64,000 nucleotides of DNA from Echinarachnius parma (GCA_037951105.1 JBAMJV010007487.1:248001-312000); one strand, 5' to 3'; positions 33,827 to 44,700 are shown, numbered from the stretch's first letter. The notes: a model not told the origin generated them from the sequence alone. A program made the numbers and translations.

Positions 33827-34273
33827 TTAAAGGGGAAGGAACTCCTAGCCTTTTGACTTACTGGATGTGATGAGAGCATAACTCTTGTAATTTCTAGTCA
33901 CTTATTTCCTCATGAATATTCCCAATAATGAAAATAATCAACATTTTATGGCCCACTGTCGTCTGCTTTCAATGCCAACACGAGGCGGCCATTTCTTCAA
34001 CTTCTCGCGGTGAAATGACGTGTCAGGCGGAGAACACAATAGCGGGTTACGATAATGCTATTGTGTTCTCCGCCTGCCACGTCATTTCACCGCGAGTAGT
34101 TGAAGAAATGGCCGCCTCCTATGGGCATTGAAAGCAGACGACAGTGGTCCATAAAATATTGATTATTTTTGTAATCGGGAATATTCATGAGGAAATAAGT
34201 GACTAGCAATGATAGTAGTTATGTTCTCATCACATCCAGTAAGTCAAAAGGATAAGGGTTAATTCCCCTTTAA
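33827..34273. mobile_element. TTAA-flanked palindromic MITE with a GC-rich core
   Basis: TTAA then AGGGGAAGGAACTCCTAGCC at the left, and AGGGTTAATTCCCCT then TTAA at the right. The arms run through ACTTACTGGATGTGATGAG and its complement. The core, 33970-34135, is markedly GC-richer and nearly perfectly palindromic (AGGCGGCCATTTCTTCAAC against GTTGAAGAAATGGCCGCC; GGCGGAGAACACAATAGC against GCTATTGTGTTCTCCGCC). Non-coding. Confidence 0.85.
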
Positions 34274-35340
34274 ACAAGAAAATGGACCAAATATCACTAT
34301 AAAACGTCTTTGACATGATTGGCCAATGCATTTTTGGATTTGTGATGATAAGCTGCAACTTCAAGTTTGGGGCTTGCAGGCATGTTAACCTTCTGAGTGC
34401 ACTCTGAGTCCGCTGAATCCACTCGACCCATTTGTCTAGGCAAGTTTACATGAATAACCTAATTGCACATTCCTTTACATTGAATAGAAGCATGATCAGA
34501 AGTCAAGTGCCTATACAACTAATTCTAAAATGATCTATTGCATAAAAAAGGAACATATCAACAAATCTAATAATTTGAGTAATGTGCCTAGAATCGCTAA
34601 TTGCGCTCATAGGATTAAAGGACACATTTGAATTGAAAATGAATGTCATGTGTTTTTTCTCATTCAGTTTGTGACTGGTTTCAGGGAAGATATAGTAATT
34701 GATGATGACATTGGCCTTATTTCTCCTGAAGGGTCAGTTACACTTACTAAAATAAATGGCATACATTTTTAATTGAGATATTTTGTAAGCCTTTGAGAAC
34801 CGTTCAACCTTGCGGAATACAACAGTCAGGGTATGCACAGAATAGTTGTAAAATACAAAGTGATATGTTTTAATTCTAAATAAGGCCCTTTAATTTGTGG
34901 ATATTTATTGAAGGGTGTTCATGCTTTGGTAATTGTTTCGAACCATTTCCTCAAATGTGGGTCATTGCTAAATCACATGAATTCCTGCATACTTGTTTTG
35001 GTGATTAAGTTTGTAATTGGTTGAATGGTTGGTTTGAGGTCCATGGGTAGATCACATTTGCCATCTTTTCTCCAAATGGGACAATCAAACTAAAATGCAA
35101 ATTATCTTTTAAAATTCTTATGCTATTTAATTAATTTTAAAATTGGTATCGGTTTCATAATATGTAGGGTCAACTGAGAAAAATATGAACAAATATGTTT
35201 TGCACATTTTATCTCCTGTTTAATTATGTTATTTACATTGTAACTGAAGGGGAGACATGCTTTTGCTAATTGTTTGGAATAATTTTCTTGTATATAGTTC
35301 TAGGTCAAATCATATGATTCCAAGTATGTTTGCTTGAATG
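34274..35340. other. No gene seen (intron 3)
   Basis: AT-rich intron. 34900-35300 contains loosely repeated words (GGTCATTGCTAAATCACATG, TAGGTCAAATCATATG), probably an old tandem duplication. Confidence 0.4.
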
Positions 35341-35486
35341 ATTCAACATGTAATTGGTTGAATGATTCAACATGTAATTGGTTGAATAATTCAACATGTA
35401 ATTGGTTGAATGATTCAACATGTAATTGATTGAATGATTCAACATGTAATTGGTTGAATGATTCAACATGTAATTGGTTGAATAAC
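35341..35486. repeat. 24-bp tandem repeat, six copies
   Basis: ATTCAACATGTAATTGGTTG plus AATG repeats every 24 bases from 35341. Only single-base variants are seen (GATTG, AATAATT). It is an intronic minisatellite, open in one minus-strand frame simply because 24 is a multiple of 3. Confidence 0.95.
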
Positions 35487-35895
35487 GTAACCAGTCATGA
35501 CAATTGCCTATGACGATCAGTAAATTCAAAGAATTGCTTCAGCTATATGCATCATAAATGTTTTCAATGACAATCATCGTCCACCCAATTAAATGTAAGG
35601 ATTTTTAAGCTTAAGTCAATTGTGTTATCCTTTCCCCTAAATAGGTCATAGTGGCAGTAACTTTTGTAATTATTATTTTATTCATTAAATAAATTGCCAC
35701 TTTACTTTTTGAATTCTAATCTTTCATCTACATAAAAAGGATTATTTGGCCGTATTGTATATTTTCCCCTTCTGATTTCACCATTCCATAAATGTATGAG
35801 GTAAAATGCATACATGTAGGTCGTGACCTATGTGACCTGCTTTATGAAACTCAAGGTTCATATCAATACATGTAGATTCATTTCCCTTTCCATAA

Positions 35896-35968
35896 TGTCC
35901 AGATAACTCTGGTCAGTTTATTGATGTCTGGTCTTGTCTGGTCAAAGCTATGGGTCATAACATGATTG
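35896..35968 (+). pseudogene. Decayed upstream copy of the next HEATR6 exon
   Basis: GGTCAGTTTATTGATGTCTG and GTCTTGTCTGGTCAAAGC match the exon at 36107-36274 (GGTCAGTTCATTGATGTTTG, GTCTTGTCTGGTCAAAGC). The part that still aligns translates as GQFIDVWSCLVKAM, identical to the exon, with differences only at third codon positions. No acceptor or full-length frame is kept around it, so I call it an exon fragment. A cryptic or alternative exon is possible but not supported. Confidence 0.65.
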
Positions 35969-35995
35969 ACCTTAGATCCAAACCCAATTATGTCA

Positions 35996-36018
35996 CCCCC
36001 CCCCCCCCCCCCCCCCCC
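35996..36018 (-). repeat. Poly-C run (23)
   Basis: Uninterrupted C run between the exon copy at 35896 and the true exon at 36107. Confidence 0.95.
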
Positions 36019-36106
36019 AATAGGTATCACTTGCAGATCTAGGTCAGTGCGTTCATTGATAATACTGATTCATGAATATTTCTTTCATGTGCATTTTAAT
36101 ATCTAG

Positions 36107-36274
36107 GTCAGGATCAATGGAGCCCTTGCCCTATCTATACCGTCCAGACGGTGTGACTATGGCCCTGTTGGTCAGTTCATTGATGTTTGGTCTTGTCTGG
36201 TCAAAGCGATGGCGGTCATTGGTCAAGTCAGTGATATATCAGAGCTGAAGTACAGGGATACACTGCGAGATCAG
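36107..36274 (+). CDS. HEATR6: HEATR6 exon
   Basis: The acceptor TTTTAATATCTAG and donor CAG|GTGAAT bound 56 codons in phase 0. The translation begins VRINGALALSIPSRRCDYG and continues GQFIDVWSCLVKAMAVIGQ to LKYRDTLRDQ. Human HEATR6 has VRIRSAAALSVPGKREQYG and LEFKYCVSLRTQ here (from memory), so the identity is clear. It is an alpha-helical HEAT unit. Degraded copies of this exon lie on both sides (35896-35968 and 36611-36780). Confidence 0.93.
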
Positions 36275-36303
36275 GTGAATATTACTCAGAAAACTGCTTT
36301 TTG

Positions 36304-36606
36304 TTAAAAGAGATGTGGTAACCTTGTTGAAATTTGCACAATCTAAGAAAGGTTTGATAAAAAATGTACTTCTGGGATGCAAAGTTATATATACTAACTC
36401 ATTGCATTGATAGCTCAAAAACTCCCAGGGAGACTTGTAAAGCAGAACATTTCAATCATAAATATCTTTATAACAAAAGAGAAATTCAGAAAACTTAATC
36501 CTGATCCATTTGTTTTTTGGTTATACAAAATCAGCAAGGGATGTGAGAACTGCTGGAGTTCTAAGTAAGTTTGGTCGATTTTGACAATGTTACTAGATCC
36601 CTTTAA
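36304..36606 (+). mobile_element. MITE family 2, TTAA-flanked
   Basis: TTAA (36304) then AAGAGATGTGGTAACCTTG; right end GACAATGTTACTAGATCCCT then TTAA (36603-36606). Internal words (CTAACTCATTGCA, ATTTCAATCATAAATATCTTT, CAGCAAGGGATGTGAGAAC) match the copy at 38130-38515. Confidence 0.8.
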
Positions 36607-36610
36607 TCTT

Positions 36611-36780
36611 TCCAGAACTATTTGTGAAAATTCACAGGCCTATGCTGGTCATTTTGTAATGTTTGGTCATGTCTGGCCTACGGTAACCTAGGGTGGTTAA
36701 CATTCAAGTCAGCGATACATGTACATGTATATCAGAACTGAATTTGTGGGGTATAGCATTGCAACAAGTGAACATCTTGC
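36611..36780 (+). pseudogene. Decayed downstream copy of HEATR6 exon and donor
   Basis: TCCAGAACTATTTGTGAAAA ... ATGCTGGTCATTTTGTAATG, TTTGGTCATGTCTGG, TTCAAGTCAGCGATACATG, ATATCAGAACTGAA and ACAAGTGAACATCTTG follow the order of the 36107-36274 exon, through its donor (exon: GATCAGGTGAATATTAC). The frame is lost. Together with the upstream fragment this indicates a former tandem triplication of the exon region. Confidence 0.65.
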
Positions 36781-37383
36781 ATGACATACTGTACTGTGTC
36801 AATTTTTGACTTATTAATTTTCTCTTGATTATTGAATTTGTAGACTTGTGGGGCAATGATATGGAGCAAGCCCCCTCCAGCTGTTTGCTTTCACAGGAAT
36901 ATTGCTTTGTGTTCTAATGATGGGAGCAAAGACAAATATTATTCTGTCTTGTTCAAGAAAGATTGTTATTTAAAACTAGCTTCAGATATATGCATGATCA
37001 TTTTTCTGTTGAAATTTGTTGAAATTTGCATTATTGTATTCGATTTTTGTTGTTGCTTTTTAAATTTCATTGGTTGTTTTTCACCAACTAGTTTTCTTAT
37101 CTTATTCCAATCTACAGATATTCATGTAAATTATAACTTCTGGTGTTACTTGATTGAACTGAAAGGAGTGATGTATATTATCAAATACAGTATGTATTTT
37201 ATTTCCTTAAATTTGTTAACATTCTTTAATAAATGTTGTTGACAAATTGTTGAAGATGTCTGAATGATGATATTGACATGTGAATGCTTTTTTTGTACAT
37301 TTATTTTTCTCAAGGCCAATACCTTTAGTTCTGATCTCACATATTTCATCAAAGTAAAATTCATATATATTTATTCTTCTCAG

Positions 37384-37558
37384 CTATGTGAGACCATGAT
37401 CCACATCACCCTGCTGACTGAGGAGGGAGACCTGGGTCCTCTTCATCCTGTCATCAGGGAGGAGGTGGAGATGATGAGGGACAACATCCACAGGCATCTC
37501 AAGGCAGCCATTACCATGCCAACAAACAGCTTGGCATCAGGGCAGGGAGCAGCGCAAG
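37384..37558 (+). CDS. HEATR6: HEATR6 exon
   Basis: The acceptor TTATTCTTCTCAG and donor CAAG|GTAAGA bound 58 codons plus one base. The translation starts LCETMIHITLLTEEGDLGPL and runs to EMMRDNIHRHLKAAI and a Ser/Gly/Ala-rich end. Human HEATR6 has [20 protein letters not shown] and GNMVQSYILQFLKSG here (from memory). Without splicing the frame would stop 8 codons later, as expected for an intron. Confidence 0.92.
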
Positions 37559-37984
37559 GTAAGATTTGTGTCAAATTGTTGTGAATATACATGTGTGAGT
37601 TGTGACTAATTGCAAATATTAGAAAGTGTTAATTCTATTAACGGTATAGTGTTTGCTTTTAATATCCTACAGTAAACCGACAAAATATTCATGTACACGC
37701 AGTAATTGATTTAAATTATGGATAAATGTTTTTGTTTTTTTAATGGCCGGCTTGGTGGGCAAGTGAAATGATGAATTATCAACAGTTATTAAGATTTGGT
37801 GGCTCAAAGTAGTACAAGAACATATCATAGTCCACTGCGTGGGTGCGAGCCATGCTTGAATGTTCTGTCACACATTTACAGTAGTGCATAACCATGGCAA
37901 CTTTGTGTGTAAGGGATGTGTTGTGACCTTGCAGTCAACAAGGTAAATTGCTCCCCATGGCTCTGGCCTGATGAGGTAAGGAGA

Positions 37985-38900
37985 GATATCTGCCGCCGAG
38001 CAGCGCCGCCGAGCTGCTCCTGAGTGATTTGTTTTCATTAATGGTGCCCCCTGGAGTAGAAAACAAGAAGAACAATACTACAACCTAGACATTCTACCTT
38101 CTCACATTATGTTGTACATAAGAAAGGACTTAAAGGGATCTAGTAACTTTGTTGACATGTGCAAAAAGTGATGAGTGGTTGATACAATGTATATTGTTGT
38201 TATCTTATATGTCCACTGGGTATTGTGTGAGAAGTTCAAGTTAAATGGACATTGCATGGCCGAGTAATGAGCAAAAATGCAACGTGATGTTCACTAACTC
38301 ATTGCACTCACTTTGTACACGGTTCTGACGATCCATTGGATAATTTGACATCTGAACACTTCAATCGTAAATATCTTTTTAACGAAAGGGAAATTTGAAA
38401 AACCGAAACCTGTCCCATGCTTTTTTTGTTAATAAGAATACAACAAGGTATGAGGGAACCGCTATAATTTCAATTGGATTTTTAGGATTTGGACAATGTT
38501 ACTAAGTCCCTTTAAAGATAATCGTACATTATGAGAGATCATGCACATTAGCTTTTAACTAAATCCCCTTCAATCCAATTAAAATAGTATAAAATATATA
38601 AAATGACGGCTTCTGGATGATTGCTTTCGTAATGATACCCCCCGGAGGCAAAAAGAACAAAGTGCAGCAAAAACTTCTCCTTTTCATGTGTTGTTGTACA
38701 TTAGGAAGAAAGGAATATAATACAACCTTGCTTTCTGAGATGCACCTGTGAAATGAGCGCTAAATATACAACATGATAGCTTCTGGGTGATTTGTTTTCA
38801 TTAATGGGAATCTCTGTTAGGCAAAGAGAAAACTAGTGCATTGAGATCTTTTCCCTTTCACATACATGTATGTACATTGTACTGTTGTACTTCAGATAGA
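37985..38900. repeat. Decayed tandem units of about 170 bp with a MITE inside
   Basis: Words recur in order three times: GATTTGTTTTCATTAATGG (or GATTGCTTTCGTAATGATA), a CCCCTGGAG-like piece, an AAAAGAACAA-type piece, TTCTCCTTTTCATG-type text, TGTTGTACATTAGGAAG. They start near 38020, 38610 and 38788. The MITE at 38130-38515 lies after the first unit. Confidence 0.6.
38130..38515 (+). mobile_element. MITE family 2, TTAA-flanked
   Basis: TTAA then AGGGATCTAGTAACTTTG; right end CAATGTTACTAAGTCCCT then TTAA. Ends are inverted and interior words are shared with 36304-36606 and 9679-10020. Non-coding. Confidence 0.85.
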
Positions 38901-38905
38901 TAGAC

Positions 38906-39349
38906 TTAAAGGGTACCACCACCCAAAAATAATATTCTTATTATAGAAAGGTAACATCTTTAGTATTCCATTCCATCAACAAGTTCACAAAAATATGTTT
39001 TCAGAAAAAAATATATAATTGGAAAACGCATCAGCATTCTAAAGCATGCGTTCATGCGGTCTGAATTGCGAAGACTATATGTGTGCAGAGCCAGAGCGCT
39101 CTGTGCAGAGCGAACAAATTGCCCGGGATTCTATTGCCTACAACGTACGCGTGAATAGCATTGGCGCACTCACAAATGCTTGGCCCGTATGGAACCAGGA
39201 AATAGTAGTGGTTCCGTAAGTGGTGGAAATTAATTGCTTTGTTTATGAATTACACAACCCTTTGCAAAATGTTGAGTATCTATTTGATATCACAAAACGG
39301 TACCAAAACATATAATAATGTGTTGTTCTTTGCCTGGTGGTTCCCTTCT
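38906..39349 (+). mobile_element. MITE family 1
   Basis: TTAA then AGGGTACCACCACCC; right end GCCTGGTGGTTCCCTT, where the right TTAA has been lost. Closely similar to 5026-5451, including GGAAAACGCATC, TAAAGCATGCGTTCATGCG and GAACCAGGAAATAGTAGTGG. Confidence 0.85.
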
Positions 39350-39779
39350 GGAAAATAAAAAATAATAACAAATATTTCAAATGACACATAATGACAGCCA
39401 AGCATGGAGCATTTGAGCTGTTGCCATGCTAGTTCCAATAAATTGGACTTTGATAATAATTGCAAAAGTTTTATAAAACAAGGCCCAGTAGCAAAAAGGA
39501 CAAAAGTGCGCCAAGACCTGTATATCCGTCATGGTTATCAGTGTAAACGTTCTGCGCTTTTCCCTAATTAAGTTTTTTTTCTGGCAACCCAGAATACCCG
39601 AGTATTGAACCGCACGGAACAATCTTGAAATAGCCTTCCAATACCTATTATGTGTAACTACTTGTATGTGGGTGTTTAATGGCACCATAATATATTCTTT
39701 GAATAACATATTGTGTATTACTCAGTGTTCTGTGTTGTTGTTGTTGTTTTGGGCACATATGGTTTGTTAATGAGTGTTG

Positions 39780-41520
39780 GTTTTCACCAGTCCTGTCAAT
39801 TACCAAAGTTTGAGAAATCCCTTCTGTATGAACCTTCTCTGTACAAATCACAATATATTTGTAATTCTAACCCGTTATGCAACATTGCAGAACAACATAT
39901 TTACATCCTACCAACTAATTGCCCAAGTTTAAAATCTGGGCTTATGTTTCATTCATACTAACCTTTGTAATTCAAAATTATTCATGTAGCTTTGCAGGAT
40001 TACATCATACATCATACCAAGTAATTGTCCAAGTTGAAAATCCTAGCTATTATGACCAAAGTAGTAATATTTCATGGCCTGAAATTCCTATTCTCTGATT
40101 TAAAAGAGCCATTGTGACTATATCCCCTTGAATCCCCTTCAGGGAATAATCCTACATCCATCCAATCTATTCCTAAGTTTCTGATCCTTTTGTGAAGATT
40201 TTGTTATTCATACCAATCTTTGTAATACTAGACAGGTGAATGTGACATTTCAGAATGCCCAACTTTCAGAACCATTGCAATATGACTTTTGTTCCTATTA
40301 AATATTTGTCATTCTATACCAGTTTTCAGTCAAGCAGAAATAGGGATTGCGATTAAACATTAATAGGCATTTGACAGCCATTTGACGACAACCATCTCTT
40401 GGGGGTATTACATTAAACAATACTAAAATCTATTTTAGCATCAATCCAAGGGGAAGGCTGCTACTAAAAATCAATGCTAAAAACTTTATAAATGTTCGTG
40501 AAACATTCCCCTGGTCTTTTTGTCTCATTAATACAAATATCTGTACAATTTTTCAAACCAGTTATGTGACGTTGCAGTCTTACTTTAATAATACTACTAA
40601 AAAAATATTCTTATAAATAAAAGGTAACATTTTTATATTTAATTGGAAAACGCATCAACAAACTACTGTGTTCATGGGTCAGCATACAAAGACTACCTTT
40701 TATGTTGGACGAATGCATCGTCCGTGAATTAATTGCCTCCAAACTTACCCGTCAATAGAATTGGCGCACTCCCAACCATTTGGCTCATACGGAACCATGA
40801 GGGCATAATGGTTCCGTAAGCGGTGGTAATTAATTGCATGGTTTATGAATTAAATAACCCTTTGCAAAGTGTTGGGCATCTATTTATGTCCTATTCTTTG
40901 TTTGGTGGTCCCCTTTAAGTAAATTTGGTCCAATCAATTTCCAAGTGTAAGCTTCTTGTCATTTCCCTCTTAATTTGATGAATAGTAATCTTTGAAATAC
41001 AAATCACATTTTATTGTTCCCATTAATTACCAATTTTGCTCAATATAATTTGTGTTCAACTTAATACAAATCTTTGTATGTCTAAACCCGTTTTGAGTTG
41101 TGGCAGAATTTTGATTCAACATTAGATAGGCTATTACATTTGACGACGTAACATATCTAGTCGTTTTGTCTCATCAAAATAAATTGTGTAATTCAAAACC
41201 AGGTTTATGACATTGCAGAACTAGATTAAACATTTTGTCCGATTCATTACCCTAAATTTGAAATGCATGCCATATCATGACTCATTAAAACAGCACTCTA
41301 TATCCTTGCTGAGCCATTGCTGAGTTATGTTACATATCCAATTATTTCCAACGTTGAAGTTTTTCATTATTTATTTTATAGATGTATTTTGATTTATAAA
41401 CAAAAATTTGTGTAATTCTAAACCCTGACATGCAACTTTTCAGAATCACTTTTCATCTTTATGATTTATTGCTCAACTTTCTGAATTATTGTTAATCATA
41501 AACCATATATTTATGTATAC
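39780..41520. repeat. Decayed tandem array of about 110-170 bp units (intron 5)
   Basis: The module TTGTAATTCTAACCCGTTAT then GCAACATTGCAGAAC, followed after about 40 bp by CCAA-TAATTGCCCAAGTTT-AAA, recurs at about 39858, 39970, 40208, 40540, 41070, 41185 and 41400 with many changes. A family 1 MITE remnant occupies 40590-40918. No exon with the right phase is seen. Confidence 0.6.
40590..40918 (+). mobile_element. MITE family 1, diverged
   Basis: AATATTCTTATAAATAAAAGG ... GGAAAACGCATC ... TTGGGCATCTATTTATG ... TTTGGTGGTCCCCT then TTAA (40915-40918). The left end is worn. Confidence 0.7.
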
Positions 41521-41563
41521 TGTATTTCTCTTATTCACCTCAATACTGGTATCTATATCTATT

Positions 41564-41972
41564 TTAACCCCTTGCTTATGGGAAGCTGGTGGGCTATGTA
41601 TAATGTCCACAGGGATTGTAGAATATCAGGGACTAAGATAAATTGGATATGAAATATTGGATTCAAGAAATGGTTGTGGTTGAAAATCATTGCACATTTA
41701 CCTGTTTTCTTCAAGATTCTAAAATCTCCATAGAATTTGTACATGATCTGCCTGGTTACCATAGGTAAAAGGGTTAAGTGGGAATAGTCATATTTGGATT
41801 TGCAGTCATTGTAGAAGTTTATCATCTAGTTAACACATTGCCTCTAAAGGGGAACCTGGTAGACCCTGTGTTAACTCTATGGGGATTGCATCATCTAGTA
41901 GGGAACAGGTTAACCCATTCCCTAGGGGAACCTGGTAGGGCCTGTATTAACTCTGTAGTAGGGAACAGGTCA
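41564..41972. repeat. Cluster of four short TTAA family A repeats
   Basis: Copies at about 41564-41640, 41696-41777, 41830-41913 and 41910-41972, in both orientations. Diagnostic pieces: GAACCTGGTAGACCCTGTG, ATGGGGATTGCATCATCTAG, TAGGGAACAGGTTAA, and CATAGAATTTGTACATGATC on the opposite strand. Confidence 0.75.
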
Positions 41973-42608
41973 TCACACTTCTGAAGTAATCAAATTATGC
42001 TTATTTTGAGCATGCTTTATGAATGCAGTACGAATTACCCTTGATCTAAGGGAGATATGAATGTCTCAACAACTTACATTTTAAGTTATTTCCTACTAGG
42101 TTAAAACACCCATTCTTGGATTTGTTTAATTGGATTTGGCACTCAGAGAGTTAATGAGTATAACAAATTGAACAACAATAATGATCAATTACTGCTTGGA
42201 AGTGTACACATTGTTACAATGTGATGTGAAAGACACAACATATGATGACATCTGCAATATCTTTATCTTGTATCTGCTCAGGTTTGTTTGATAGTTGGTA
42301 AAGATTTCAAATACAATGCAATGTAATTTGATATCATGCCCGGCGGAAAGGTCTCGAGTGGCTTAGCATTTATATCTCAGGATCATTCACTGTACCCGTT
42401 CACATCAAGAGAAATGAAAAGTCTGAAATGGTCTTAACCAGGGGAAATTGAACTGTATTTTGGGGGACTACTTGTACTTTAAATTTTTCCTTGCAGTAAA
42501 ATAGACCTGTACAATTTCCATTGCAAATAATTAATGGCAAATTTGTTGTGGCTTTTTAATTATTTTCAGGGCTTCTGTTTGAAAAAAGAATCCATATTTT
42601 ATTAACAG

Positions 42609-42702
42609 ATTTGAGGAGATCCTGAAAGATTGCCTGAAGTTTGCCCAACATACCATCAACCAGTGTATGTCAGATGGATATATTAGAGAAAGGTTAATTT
42701 AA
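42609..42702 (+). CDS. HEATR6: HEATR6 probable last exon
   Basis: The acceptor ATTTTATTAACAG precedes an open stretch FEEILKDCLKFAQHTINQC that continues to a TAA at 42700-42702 (about 31 codons). Human HEATR6 ends with a similar FLEEILAVCFDS helix just before its C-terminus (from memory), which supports a terminal exon. One base precedes the first full codon, whereas the exon ending at 37558 leaves one base over, so the two cannot be spliced directly in frame. At least one exon between them is unseen. Confidence 0.65.
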
Positions 42703-43088
42703 TAGCTTGTTTTTATTTGTAGGTTTATTTTAGGAATGCTCATGTAAATTTGAAATAGACAAACCAAGGGGGAAATATACATTTATTTTCAGAGGCTACA
42801 TTTCAAGTTTGCTTGCATGAAAATAGCATTCTGAACTTTGTTCGGTATGGAACTCAATCTAGATGCACATTTACTGGAGCTTTTATATGATTTTCGGGGC
42901 TCTGAATAGCATTTCAGGGGCTAAATTGCTTTATTCTTATTCAGATTAACTTTAATATGAAATGGGCAATGTTGTCAGGAGGAAGAATTATGAAGAAATG
43001 CTAGTCTCTAGTGTTTGACCACCTCAGGCAAACATATGATGAGATGAATAGCCAACAAGTCATGTCACATCTCATCATTATACTCCGG

Positions 43089-43167
43089 TTAACCCCTTCC
43101 TCTGGAGATCTTGAAAGTCCCATAGACTTTGTATATAACCCACCATGTTCCTGTAAGCAATGGGGTA
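43089..43167. repeat. Short TTAA repeat family A
   Basis: TTAACCCCTTCCTCTGGAGA ... ATAGACTTTGTATATAACCC ... TGTTCCTGTAAGCAATGGGG. Confidence 0.7.
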
Positions 43168-43179
43168 TTGTACATGACC

Positions 43180-43840
43180 AGAGAAGGAATAATTTATGGC
43201 CGGAAACCATGAGATTGTTGCATTTGAAAATAAGCATGTTTACTGTCATGTCAATCATAACCGTTTGACTTTGTTGCTGTTTATCTGTAGCCAAGAAGGC
43301 AAGTTGCATTTATTCAGTATTCAGAAAGTGGACATGGCCGAAGGAGGAATATGTTATAGCCTGAAAACATCTGGTTTTCACAGCGAAAGTTAACATGATA
43401 TGTTTGTTTATATGTTTATTGTAGCCAGGAAGTCATGAATTTATCTTACAGAGTATCTTTATACAAATACTATCATAGCGGAAGAAGGAATATTTTATGG
43501 CCTGCAACAAATCAGATTGTTGCATTAGAAAAAAAAAGTATGCTTACTGCCATGTCTGTTGTAAACTTATGCCATAAGACATGTCTCTTTACATCATTAT
43601 ACTTCAGCTAGCATACATGGCCGATGAAGTATTATTGGATGGCCTGAAAACATCTGATTTTTACGGTGAAAGTGAACATTATACTTTTATTGATTTTATC
43701 CAAGTCTAGAGGGCAAGAATTTATCTTATCATTATTCTCACACTAACCTGACCAAAGAAGGAATATTTTATGGCCTGAGAACATCCAATTGATGTTTATC
43801 ATTGTCAACAGGATATGTACATGTATATCATCATTATTAC
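43180..43840. repeat. Decayed tandem array of about 110-180 bp units
   Basis: The module GAAGGAATATTTTATGGCCTG, then AACATCTGATTTTTACGG or AATCAGATTGTTGCATT, GAAAGTGAACAT, TTTATTGTAGCCAGGAAG, AATTTATCTTA recurs about five times (43187, 43337, 43484, 43625, 43755). Non-coding, just 3' of HEATR6. Confidence 0.7.
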
Positions 43841-44099
43841 TCTATTCGACATTATCAAACAATTTAAAAAATTGTATTTATGAGGGATGAAATATTAGAA
43901 AATTAGATTCGCAGCACTTCCTTGCATCTGAGGCAGGAGTGAAAAGTTGTCTGAAACAAAACTTATATTAAACAATATAACACATTGATGGTTGAAGAAA
44001 GGGATCATACAATCGATTGGAAGTTACAAGTAATTGTAAGTCAGAACATTTGTATTACCTCCTACTAACCTCCCATGCTGACTGTTACTCCCACCTAGG

Positions 44100-44700
44100 T
44101 TGTGCCTTACTACACCACTGGTCAATAGTATACCATGTACATACAGTAGTTGTGAGAATCTTGTCTAATAATCTCTGTGTAATCTCATGGTGTTGGATGG
44201 CACTCCTAATCACACATATGAAGCTTGCCTTCTCCCCCCGTCCCCCATTATTGACCCCCACTCCTAGATTGGTCAAGTCTTGCTATGCCACTGGTCAAGC
44301 AGATGTATAGATCTGTTGTTAGAATTCCCTTCAATCCAAGTGTGATCTCTTGGTGTTGGGTGACCCACCTAACACCTCAGTGAAGACTAGTAATCTAGTT
44401 TCCTCATTGACCACCCACCCCACACAGGTCAAGCCTTGCTATACCACTGGTCAAGCAGATGTATAGATCTGTTGTTAGAATCCCCTTTAAGCCTAGTGAT
44501 CTCTCATGGTGTTAGGTGACCCGCCTAACACCTACGAGAAGACTAGTTTCCTCCTCAATGACCATCCACCCCCACACCGGTCAAGCCTTGCTATACCACT
44601 GGTCAATCAGATGTATAGATCTGTTGTTCGAATCCCCTTTAAGCCCAGTGATCTCTCATGGTGTTAGGTGACCCACATAACACCTATGAAGTGCACTCAC
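44100..44700. repeat. Tandem array of 152-173 bp units, four copies
   Basis: CTATACCACTGGTCAA marks each unit at 44115, 44288, 44444 and 44596, followed by AGATGTATAGATCTGTTGTT, GATCTCTCATGGTGTT and CACCTATGAAG-type text. The last three copies are quite similar, so this array is younger than its neighbours. Confidence 0.85.

Larger units (their letters stand above)
8302..42702 (+). other. HEATR6: HEATR6 gene, 3' part (six exons recognised)
   Basis: The gene span is defined by exons at 8302-8462, 30978-31054, 33278-33409, 36107-36274, 37384-37558 and 42609-42702. All observed junctions are GT-AG, and phases agree across the first five exons. Together they give about 268 residues of the C-terminal part of HEATR6, a protein of stacked HEAT helical repeats with no catalytic motif. 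The 5' exons lie upstream of the window. One exon between 37558 and 42609 appears to be missing from my reading, because the phases of the two flanking exons do not match. No promoter or polyadenylation site was identified. Confidence 0.85.

Noticed and set aside
35305-35529. Minus-strand open frame with repeated STNYMLNH
   Set aside because: It is the translation of the 24-bp tandem repeat; 24 is a multiple of three, so the frame stays open.
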